A stretch of DNA of 64,000 nt from Bugulina stolonifera (Eukaryota; Bryozoa; Gymnolaemata; Cheilostomatida; Bugulidae): contig OW285197.1 in assembly GCA_935421135.1 (NCBI GenBank), positions 6,356,850-6,420,849 on the forward strand. The letters are read 5' to 3'. Shown here piece after piece: positions 49,901-59,618 of this stretch. The notes below the pieces were generated by a model. It worked only from the letters and a program-made list of their open reading frames with translations, was not told where the DNA came from and did no database searches. The stretch's first letter is position 1. Every line of letters begins with the position of its first letter. Position numbers and translations under genes: made by a program.

Positions 49901-52304
49901 GTAATGGGCAGCAGCTGACTGCATGCTACACTAACCTGAGATGACCTCCATTTTTGTCACTTATCATAGCAATAAATCATCAAAACTAGGAGTTCAATAT
50001 ACTGTTGGAATGCTCAGACTGAGCTCTATTTGACGAGCTAAGCAGTTTTGTGGTGTTTTTTTGCTTAGCTATAATAATGCTGTCAAAACAAGGTAGTTCC
50101 TGGAACGTTGAGTGGAAAGTTAAGGCTAGTAATTAAGACGTTCCTAGAACGTCTAGTGGAAGGTGAAAGGTTAAAGTGGCAAAAATTAATTTAGTATTAG
50201 TAAATTTTTTATCCAACTCATAGCCATGTTGATGGTACTAGTCTATCACTGCAGAAATCTCCCTGTCTACATGTATGACATTTCTATCAACAGTTTGTTG
50301 TCTTTATTATTTTTCTTTGCTTCTATTACTATGTGACCCTCATTACTACAGCTGAAAAAATCCATTCAGCAAATCATTTTAATCAGCAGTAAACGCTCTC
50401 TCCCGTAGCAACAATGACTCAGAAGTAGGAAATATGGCTGAAGGACCTTTACTCTTCGCCGATTGCTTTGCGAACACAATCACTTTGAGACTTCTTACCA
50501 ACTTCCCTTCTTCCCAAGGTGTGTTTATGGTGCCATTGTGACCCAATACAGATTTGCTTAATTCTAAATAGTGAGCGATGCATGTACATGTATTATAGCG
50601 TGTGAATTCACTAACCACTATTGTTCCAGGTTGATATGATGTCACCTTCATTAAGACCGTCATGAGGGAGACACTCAGTGTTGCTGCTCCAGCGCCAGCA
50701 AGAAATCTCACTATTATGCAGAGTGGAAAGAATATGTTGTCAGGTGCGTAGGTAATCAGGCTGAAAATTAAATATAAATAAAAAAATTCTAGATCGACAT
50801 GTTAGTATGTGTTTTATGTAGGTTTAGTGCATCCCCACAGTCTATTGCTGGACCTTTTTTTTAATTTTGATGCACATTTTGTACTTCATTAACTGTAAAC
50901 ACTTGCTGTGTAGGGAAAAGGCATAATTATTAAGATATTGTACGTGTATGCTTGAAAAATAACAATGTACAACAACAAAGGCTAGGCTACATGAAAGGTC
51001 GGTTAGTCATTTTCAGCCTTCGGAGCCTCATTCTAGAGCAATTCAGCTCGCTATTTGTCCATCTGTGCAAAGACCATCATGTTGGTCTTCTCAGGCCATG
51101 GCATCGCAGATCGACGTTGTGATTGGTTGATGTTAGGTATAGTTAGCTGAATATTAACGAAGGCCATTAGTGGACACTCGAGTACTGGAGCTTTATCAGT
51201 TTATTTTAGTCACTAATATACAGCAGGCTATCAAGCTCAGCTCGGTGTGCCTAGTAATAATATCTGTTAATACCGAGGAGATTTTCCTTCAGAGCAAGCA
51301 TTAGTCACACCCGAATGTTCATAAAGCATTGGGTAATTAAATGCATATCAACCAGTACAATTTCCGAATACACCTAATGAATCCGATAAAAAGAAGCAAC
51401 GACTTTGTTGGAAGAGTATACACCTGCAGACTCTGTCTTAATAGAGTTATTATTGAGTTAAGATGTTTTTAAGCTTTTTCACAAATAATCTACTTCTGGT
51501 GACCAGTGTTTATGCTATAAGTTTGGTCAATATGAATATTTTAACCTATTCACTCTTTCAGGACAAACACAACAAAGTTTAAAGTTGTGAAAAGACAGAC
51601 AAATCACATGGCTACAATAGAAATTCCATGTGCAATCGTCATGTATGTTTTTAAATACACATACCCAAACAGGAAGCAAGTCACAGTTGCCAGTGAGCTT
51701 CCCAGAATACACAGAGTTCTTGAATCTACCTTTCCAATCTGCATATACAGTGGCAGAACCACATTAGCTGTAATCCGTTAGTGTGAGCCATTTTGCATGT
51801 GGTGCATCACACCATTGTAAAAGCACAATATTTATGTTCCCGCAGTTAATCACACTGGTTAAAGAGGGAGAGTCTTAATATTTTTCATCAATTCAGCCAC
51901 TTCCAAATTCATTCGACTAGATTATATACATTCAAGATATGCAGACAAGTTTAAGAGAACAATGCGTCATGAGAAGGCTGCTTGTTGTGTTAATAATTGG
52001 TTGTTAAACACCGACTTACAATATATCCAACCAGTAGAGATGTCACGAATCTGGAGAATTCAATGGTAGCGAACACAATTCCAATCTGAGTGTCTGTCAA
52101 TCCTTTACTTTTTGCCACCTGAGGGAAGAAAGGAAATAGGAATGTGTCCGTGCACAAAGCAATGAACTGGCAGGTCAGCAGGGTTACCACCAGCAGTTTC
52201 TCTCTCCACTTGGATGTTATTTCGGTTGGATCTTTCTCTGTGTGCTCCTTAATCAACCGCTCATTGTCCTCACTCATTGTGTTGATTTCGCCAGCACCAA
52301 TCAT
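37935..52304 (-). CDS. SLC18B1-like: Transporter gene B: SLC18B1-like major facilitator (493 aa, 11 exons)
   Basis: Paralogue of gene A with the same 11-exon layout. Coding exons: 52020-52304, 51665-51738, 50616-50760, 43751-43819, 42733-42820, 41873-42012, 41548-41643, 40830-40933, 39301-39396, 38939-39110 and 37935-38147, totalling 494 codons; exons 2 to 10 have exactly the lengths of gene A. Family features: TDTFLFPFFPQVAKSKG, RFLAGAGAATLS, antiporter motif C GYAGGPAVGAGLQELGGY and GMVTGLLNSGLGLGSMVGPILSG. It is expected to be a 12-helix transporter in vesicle or plasma membrane; substrate is not deducible. Either the Met at 52304 or the one at 52277 (MSEDN) could start it. The short acidic tail (57 residues after the last helix) differs from gene A, so sorting may differ. 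Intron 3 (6.8 kb) holds a 3.8 kb transposon. Confidence 0.92.
39890..40085 (+). mobile_element. tRNA-derived SINE-like element
   Basis: GCAGCCGTGGCCTAGCGGTAAGGGC gives a good box A, and AGGTTCAATTCCC, duplicated in tandem as AGGTTCAATTCTC, a box B. The body contains GTTAGGAAGAGCATCCAGCCAC, reminiscent of the GGAAGGGCATCCGGC word found in several metazoan SINE/LINE tails, and GTGAAGTGCC. Not a functional tRNA. In intron 8 of gene B. Confidence 0.6.
45880..46205. repeat. Two direct repeats of about 165 bp inside the 3.8 kb element
   Basis: AAACCTTCTGGCAATAAATCC...TTTTATGAGTGTCAG...CTTCGTTACAGAGGGGATAATTCC and a second diverged unit from 46045. A weaker third unit (46225-46430) and a partial one at 45720-45800 may exist. 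Non-coding. Confidence 0.65.
47771..47827. repeat. Short tandem duplication
   Basis: AATTCTTACATGTATATATC ATCCAT occurs twice with a 32-34 bp period. Inside the 3.8 kb element in intron 3 of gene B. Confidence 0.7.
51170..51374 (+). mobile_element. MITE family M1, copy 5
   Basis: Starts after TTA with GTGGACACTCGAGTACTGGAG and ends ACAATTTCCGAATACACC before TAA. The interior GGTGTGCCTAGTAATAATA, TTTCCTTCAGAGCAAGCATT and AGTCACACCCGAA matches copy 2. The start is diverged. In intron 2 of gene B. Confidence 0.65.
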
Positions 52305-52813
52305 TTTGAAATAGTGAACCTACAAAAGCTGAGTCCTGTCATCCTTATGCTCAAAGAGTTGCTGGTACTGCTTCACATGGAACGCATGACCCACATGCTT
52401 TCAAAAGAACTTGTTATATTACCATACTGGGTGCGATTCTAATCTCTCTATATATTCACAACGCTATACAAGTTTGACAGCTTATTAATTTATGACCTAG
52501 AGGTTTGATCCTAGAAAAGCTCACCAGCCCATGCAACTTGCAATACCTGGTGCTAGTGCTGGCCAACTTCCTGTGAGAAAGGGCATGGTGTGGCCTTCTT
52601 TCGTAAGTTGAGCATTGAAGAGTTGTGTTGCGTCAAGTTGCGTTGCATTGCTCGCTTGCAAGACCTCATGCACATTTCATTGCTTTTTATGGAGACCAGC
52701 CGTAGACTAGTTAGTAAAGTGAGATATCGTCCGACCATCTTCTGACTCTGCACTATTTGCATCACACTGACAATTATAAATCTATTGGGATTTATTATTA
52801 GCATTGTTTATAT
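52305..52813. promoter_or_regulatory. 5' flank of transporter gene B
   Basis: About 500 bp between the gene B start and an LTR-like element; any core promoter on the minus strand should be here. No TATA box was assigned. The small frames are random-looking. Confidence 0.3.
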
Positions 52814-54381
52814 TGTAATGTTTTAGTGTTTATTCACATGCGGGTGCCGAGGGCACGAGCTTGGGAAGGGCTTGGAAGTTGGTAGAGGACCACAAAGTGA
52901 CCTTCCACACATTACATAAAAAAGTGAACAGTTATTAGATGCTCTTGTTATTAGATATCTGGACTTAGGCCAATGCTGAGACTCATTAAAGAGTTCAGGG
53001 TCAACGTAGGTCTGAGTAGACTTTATACTCCAGAGGAGTGCAGTTGTGATAAACAGGAAAAGACAATATTATGTATCAAGGAGTTATGACCTCTCTAAAC
53101 AGGAAAAAGACATTATAGTAGTACATCAAGAAGTTATCTTCTCTCCGAACAAGAAGAGACAATATTATAGCCTCACCCAGATATATATATTATAGACTAA
53201 CAATTTCTATCACATTATGAAATACACAGTGTCTCTCTTAGTTAGCCAAAGAAATTATCTCTAAATTGAAACAGAAGCTATCTTAACACCTGACAATATA
53301 TTAGCGCAATATTTTTTATGTACTTACTTGGTAATTGGTTGTAATAGTAGTAACAAGTCACTGTTTATTATTTTGGTATCTCGCATATTGATTGATTCTT
53401 ATTCTTTCAGAAGGTTTCTTGTAGTATTTTATCGGTATATTTCTGTACGTATACGTATATAACATATGTCTACACATTAGTAGTAGTGTGACTAAATAGA
53501 CGTGTTAATTCGATTAAGTGATTTGTATAATTAAAGTTGATAATTGTAATTAATTCAAATATAGATATACAAAAGTGTATCCTAATTCTTGTAAATTGAG
53601 ATAGATAAATGATACTGGAATTGATGTTGTAAAATAAGTAACTATTGAAAGTATTGATTAGAAATCTATGATAAAGTGGAGCAGTGCCTTTGTTGAATTA
53701 ATAATTGTAATTGAGTAATGGGAATTAGTGAAGTCATAGTGTTACTCTTGGTATACTCATCGTAATTTAATTGAAGGCTTGAGAAAATACCTGCGTACAA
53801 ATGTAAATTAGTCATAGTCACCTTTAACATTTTGTGTATTGGCTCATGTGCATTCCCTGCTCGGTGAGCTTCCCTAAACTGGCCCATTCTTCAAGGACGA
53901 CCGAATGACTCCTATAATGGACCTACAGTGATATCCCCATTGGAGTCAACCAGTATCGTCTTCCTTGGATTTATTCCCATAAATTTCTATAGTATCTCCG
54001 TATATCCTTGACTTTTCGGATCTCCTGACGAACCCCGCATTCTGTAATATTCATTGGACACTGACATTCATAATTGGAGTCATCCTCCCACAACTCCCAA
54101 CATAGCAGTTATAGAGATTATATCCTCTCGTAATATATGTGATGGTTTATTATTGATGGTATTGAAAAGCGTAAATAGACTCTAGTTACCGCATCATCAC
54201 ACAGTGAAAGATCTGATATTCTAGGAATTAAGCCCCATGCTAGATTCATATAGAATCCGGGATCGACCTGAGCCATAGATGTAGACTCACAAGGAGTGCA
54301 GCCATAGAGATAAGCTTATACAAGGATGGCGTACCAGCGCCATGTAGGCCCTCGTATGTAAACACAGCTCAAAACATTACA
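52814..54381 (+). mobile_element. LTR-like element with perfect 11-bp inverted ends (1,568 bp)
   Basis: Runs from TGTAATGTTTT to AAAACATTACA, a perfect inverted repeat, with TG...CA as in retroviral-type LTRs. The first 220 bp match the fragments at 2454 and 6276. No matching target duplication is visible (ATAT before, AAAA after), and no reverse transcriptase frame lies inside or beside it. A solo long LTR is the simplest reading; a DNA transposon with short ends is the alternative. It contains a tandem array at 53045-53172. Confidence 0.5.
53045..53172. repeat. Tandem repeat, about 2-3 units of 55-60 bp
   Basis: Units of AAACAGGAAAAGACA-TATTA...ATCAAGGAGTTATGACCTCTC; the later unit has AACAAGAAGAGACAATATTATAG. 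Within the 52814-54381 element. Confidence 0.6.
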
Positions 54382-54780
54382 AAAATATAACAATGAATAT
54401 GAATGGCTTTGTTTGGCTAATTGATATATTATACAAGTGTCTGTGAATTATAGTCTAATAATCATGTTACACGAGTAATGCAAATTCACTAATGGTTGCC
54501 AGGTAACACACTAATGAAGCCAGAAATCCCATGAGGTGTGCTGTAACTATGTTCTGCACTGTTAGCAGGCCTAATTTTATTGCGCATGCAATGTTATTAG
54601 ATAGTTAGCCAACCAATAATATCCACTTTTCTTTCACTAAAGTTACAAAAGGACATTTTTGTTTGTAACAGGTATCTAGACACAAGTCATGGCAACAAGA
54701 GGTTGTTATCCCTTTAGCTATGTATTTAAGTTTGCTCAGAAAAATACATTGGTCAGTTAGACAAGAGTAGGTCTAACAAC

Positions 54781-54879
54781 ATGGTCAACCAAGCAGCCTT
54801 CACCCTTGTATTAATGCTGCATCATGTAGCTGTACTTAGTTTGATTTTTGGTGCAGCTAACCAGTTGACGACAAATGTC
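54781..54879 (+). CDS. Candidate signal-peptide exon of the secreted gene E
   Basis: ATG at 54781 opens MVNQAAFTLVLMLHHVAVLSLIFGAANQ, a good signal peptide (short start, hydrophobic core, small residues before Asn-Gln). In-frame TAG follows after 33 codons. A strong donor (AACAA|GTAAGT) lies just beyond the stop at about 54900. A weak phase-1 donor within the frame (TTTTTG|GTGCAG) would join in frame to the exon at 59619. A TATTTAAG about 60 bp upstream may be a TATA-like element. Linkage to gene E is inference; it could also be a short non-coding transcript or a broken start. Confidence 0.35.
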
Positions 54880-54900
54880 TAGATTGTCTTGGAAAACAAG

Positions 54901-55679
54901 TAAGTTCACTGTTAAATTTAAACATTGACCTTAGCATTTTAATATGCAGTAACTTCTGTTATTGCATTTTCGCTACACATGAACACTTACATGTACAATG
55001 TATATTGTCTTTCTTGAGGAGAGTGGTCTACTATCCATACCCTTTTGCTGTATTAAGTAGGCATGCTATGCTAAAGAACTACAATAATGGTATCCATGGA
55101 GTGAATTAACCAAAGCGTCGAGAAAACTCACAATAATAACTTGAATACAAAGACTATATATATATTTGTTCTATTGTAGCTGCTACTGACAATCATATGG
55201 ACAGTGGAAGAGCAGAGGTTTCAGATTTTCAGATTAGACAGATTAGACAGATTAGACATAAAGCCGATACTGAGAATTGTTGCCCAGGCACTGCTCTTGT
55301 TCTGTGCTGCCTGGAGCCCTCCAAATCAGAAGGCTCTGTGCGCACAATGTCCGAAAATAAGCGCCTGGGTCACATTTATTAAATGAGTTCATTATATTAC
55401 AAGCCGCATAGTTAGCAGCAGAGTGTGACCACTCCCAATAGAGGATACTAGATCAACAAATCAATGTGAGCAGAAACAGACCTGCATTCTGTTCAGTTGT
55501 GTTGGTTTTTAGCAAGAAAATTAAATTGCTAGTTTTATGTTCTCTACTGGGAGTTGTCACACTCAGTTTTGAAGACACAACAAACAAAAATAATCGAATT
55601 TGACGCTAAATCAAGGAAAAAAGCATTATTTTTTTGTGTTATGGTGTTATTTTATTGAAAACTTAAGATGTTTGTTGGC
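54901..55679. other. Probable intron or intergenic sequence
   Basis: It includes two overlapping 60-codon frames (55197-55386) downstream of a possible acceptor (TCTATTGTAG). They contain a (AGATTAGAC)n triplication and no known domain. A small unrecognised exon cannot be excluded, but I do not call one. Confidence 0.4.
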
Positions 55680-55952
55680 ATTGTGACGATTGTCGTTAAA
55701 CTTTTGTGACGTTTATCGGTGTTGTGACGTTTGTCGAAAAATTGTTGTAACATTTGTTGGTGTTGTGACGTTTGTCGAAAAATTGTTGTAGCATTTGTCG
55801 GTGTTGTGACGTTTGTCGAAAAATTGTTGTGACGTTTGTCGGTGTCGTGACGTTTATCGTTGAACTTTTGTCACGTTTGTCGGTGTTGTGACGTTTGTCG
55901 AAAAAGTGTTGTGACGTTTGTCGGTGTTGTGACAGTTGTGACGTTTGTCGTC
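55680..55952 (+). repeat. Minisatellite rich in TGACGT (CRE half-site) units
   Basis: About 270 bp of units GTTGTGACGTTTGTCG with AAAAATT-type spacers every second unit (period about 40-43 bp). At least nine exact GTGACGTTT copies are on the plus strand, plus several with one change. TGACGT is the core half of CREB/ATF sites. It lies upstream of or within the gene E region. Simple repeat expansion is the null explanation. Confidence 0.8.
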
Positions 55953-58209
55953 GCTACAGGGGACACTGGCATGCTTTTCAGGGGGCCTGAAGCTTCCATG
56001 GAGACAAGGTGATGACATTCACTGAGGAGGTGCTGACGGCCTTTCTCAATAATGGGGGAGTAGTCGGGTGGTGTTGGATGAAGAACAGGACTCAGGTGCA
56101 GTCTGGGACTCCGGGGCTGGCTCTAGCAAAAGACTAGGGCTAACTTTTCTTCCTTACAGATCTGGTTGTGGGCAGGAAAACAGGCTTGTTCATGCCAGTG
56201 TGACAATTCATGGTCGAGATGCAAGGAAGGAATGTAGGTCATCATGTAGTCCTATGCCGATGAGATTGATTGTTCTTCTGCATCTGTGGCATTGTTCCAC
56301 GCCTCAATAACAGTGTTCCCTGTCTAGCTAATTCATTCATGAAACCGTAGTCGTAGCAATAGAACCGCAAGGCACTATGGGCCATAAAGCACATGCTACA
56401 TGGACGCATAACTTCTATCTATGAACACTGCAAGTTCAAATAACGGAAAACTTTGTTAGGTGCTACACAACCGTTACATGTTTTTTTTCGTAAAATAAAA
56501 AAGTTCTCTACTCAATAAGTCAGTTAAAGGCAAGAGTAAGTAAATCTAAGTAGTTAGTGTAGCCTGTGAACCTACAGCAGATAATATTGGTGGTGTTGCG
56601 ACAATCACTTTTAAATTCAATCTTCTTTGGGATCAGTTGCTATTTTGTAGCTTAGATTAAAACATCTACAATTTTAGCATATTATCAAAGATGAAGGTTG
56701 AAATATGTCTGCTTGGTGCCCATTAAATTCAACTAAATGTTTCCTATACCTAACGGCACTTGAGAAGTTTGGCTTGAACTCACGGTTTGCAATGGATACA
56801 ATGTCTTGATTGTTGTTTTATTTTATTCTCCTGGCATTTATAATGAGGATTAAACTTTTCCTACAGTGCTGCTCATTTGTTCGATTAATTTAATCAACAT
56901 ACATGTAGCTATTACAGCTTTTCTCCGTTTTTCAGTCAGTAGAATATATTACAAATTAAAATATATTGAACATATCAAATTCAATTTATTTAACGGTTTT
57001 CCTTAATGATCCCAACAGCTAAACTCGACTGCTAGCAATTTTTCAAAGCATCTTAAATCAGCTGTAGCCAATCACTCTACTCACATTTTCTAATTTTAGA
57101 AATTTATAACAGGCACTTAGCTGGTGACTTCGCACATTTTCAACATCAGTAATTGCAAAACGCAAAATTGTTGTGATTCACATCAATTTTGCTTCCTGAC
57201 AGTATACTCTTTATTAGACAAACAGACGAGAGGTCGGGAGCATCGATGGAGAGAATTTGTTGATCGTTAGCACAGTTCTATATCCGATGTGCAGAGCCAG
57301 TCTATCAGCAGTGACCCACCCGATTAATATCCAGCAAATAACCAAAGCCGGGTTTTAATAGGTCAGATGTACATGTATATAATTGGATTCAATGTATCTG
57401 TCAGAGTCCCTGATGTCCAGGACCGGAAAGACCAACATGTCGGTTTCAGCATAACTGAACAGACGACGCGCTAATTTGGTCTAGAACTAGGCTCCAGAAA
57501 CTGGAAGAGAACAATCACAAAGAAAATTCAGCATCTTGTGTAGCTGAGCCTTTAGACCTCTATTTTTGTTACTCTTACTTTCCTGGCTGCTTGTCTTCAA
57601 TTATTTTAAGGGGAAATTAATGTTTGACAATCCGAGTTACATGATTCTCAAAGTGTCACAGCTTGTCTGAGTTATTGTTTAACACTAAATACTAATATAC
57701 TTTGTATGATTGTGGTACTTTGTAGCTGTTTCTATGATTTGTACTTAGCAACTACATGTACATTGTATGCTACATGTACATTGTATACTACATGTACTTG
57801 TTATAGGATTAACTGCTTACACACTTTAGAAAATTAGATGAGTTGAATGCCTGATGTCTAATATGAGCGTAGCTGACTATAATGGTTATAAATAATTCAA
57901 AGGCCTGTCTAACCAAATACATGCACACTGTGGATGAATTGCATGACTTTCTAACAATCTGATTAAAATACAATTGGGTTGAACAGACTCCTTGAGAGAC
58001 CTTGTTCCATTGATCTGAATTGAGATGTACACGTGCAATGCATATACATAGAAACAGAACAATATTACTCTACTGACATCTAGAATTTTGTTAGATGAGG
58101 GTATTGCATTTTTATAGGGTTATCACGAGCTTTTTATAGATTTGTTGTGAATGCAGAATATTATCTATGAATCTTATTATATTATATTATAATGTTATAT
58201 GCATAATAT
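55953..58209. other. Long stretch without a supported gene
   Basis: Positions 55960-56310 are more GC-rich than their surroundings and carry an 80-codon frame (56068-56310) with no domain I know. The rest is AT-rich, with a short ACATGTACATTGTATACTAC triple repeat near 57750-57800. No element matched elsewhere in the window. Confidence 0.4.
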
Positions 58210-59011
58210 TGTAATGTTTTGGGGGTTGTCTGTGCATTTCGTCCTAAGACGACCCTTGCCAAAATGACGAACGTATAAGTGGTGTTGGGCCTTCTCATTA
58301 TATGAAGAGTCAACAGGTACTAACAGTAGTGTGTAGTCCAATGACTACTCAAGGCAACCCATCGGGTCTCGATTCAATGCTATCTTGCTATACTGAGAAA
58401 GAGTACATGTATGTTCAGTCTTGTAGGCAGTTCGGGAAGCGAGGTCAGGGACCCTGTCAACTGGAACGACCTATACTATATGAGAAGACTGTGTTGTATA
58501 AGTAGTGTAGAAGTGTCTCCATTGAGCTCCAGGCATCAACTGAGACAATGAACATAAAAACGGTGTGCTTTATATACTATTAGAACTCCCGGAGAAAGTT
58601 CCGGTAAAAATGCCGAAGTAGTGCCGTAAAAGGGCGACACAGATGGCAGCCGGAAGCCCAACGCTGACCCAAAACATGTGGGTACAACAAAAGATGCTTA
58701 AAATAATCAAAGTCATGTACAAAACTAATTACATCTAATTCTGAGAGGTCGGCCCTCTTTACATAGGTATAAAAAGGGGTATAAGCGCTCAGTAATGCAT
58801 ATAGTAAGTGCATAAGAGTGTAGTAATTATAAAAGCGTGGTCAAAACATGCATAACAATACGGATATAAATCAAATGTAGATGCAAGTACAGAACATTCA
58901 AAACATAGACAGGACTAGTAGAGCCGTGATAAATACTTTGCACTAATAGGGTGCTAAATAGCGTTCATCACGCAAGCTGTGATCGTGTAAGCAAATGTCC
59001 TGACCATTGCA
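58210..59011 (+). mobile_element. Solo LTR-like element, copy 2 (802 bp)
   Basis: Starts TGTAATGTTTTGGGGG and ends CCTGACCATTGCA, matching the termini of 19026-19726 in reverse. Flanks are ATAT before and ACAT after, a possible 4-bp duplication with one change. A good TATA box (TATAAAAAGGGG from 58768) sits about 560 bp in, as expected for the U3/R border of an LTR. The minus-strand frame 58580-58813 resembles the one in copy 1 only through DNA homology. No internal retroelement region flanks it. In the proposed first intron of gene E. Confidence 0.7.
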
Positions 59012-59618
59012 ACATTATACACTTTCATGTTTCCCACTGGAATGCTTTCTCATCTCCCAGGCATAGGAATTACCATTGGTGAAAGTTGTAGTGAATTAAG
59101 GAATTGTTTGCATTGAATATCAACCATGTTTTTTTCGCATCGTAGGTAACATTCTTCTTTAATTCTTGGTTAAATATCTGCTGAACTATTACCATGTCTT
59201 GCGTGCGTAATCAAAACATGTACACACTATCTGTTCAAAACTGAGATGACCAGTGACACAAGTCACGCACAACAACTTTAAACATTTGTAAACACTATTT
59301 CACCAAATGATACACACACACAGCAAATAATCCTACTCTACATCATGGACCCTAAGCTTACACTCATGTACATGTACATTGCATGATGTTCATAGGTTGA
59401 TACAATATATCAATAACTGCTCTACCATAAGTATGATGTAAGTACATGTAACATCTATGTGTAGATCTAAGATTATTTGAGCTCTACAGTCTGCAAAATT
59501 ACATGAAGTTGAAAGTTTCCAAGCAAGAATTCGAACGTGTGTTACAATGTATGCATAAACCTTTAATAGCTGAAAGTGTAGTTAATTTCGTTTTAAACTT
59601 GTTGTATTTCCATTTTAG

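Noticed and set aside
50379..50615. Open frame running past the exon 3 donor of gene B into the intron
   Set aside because: The GTG|GTTAGT donor matches gene A at the same phase, and the downstream residues have no counterpart in gene A. Intron retention is possible but not supported.
56068..56310. 80 aa frame in a GC-richer patch
   Set aside because: No domain, no splice partners and no conservation evidence; GC-rich sequence opens frames by chance.
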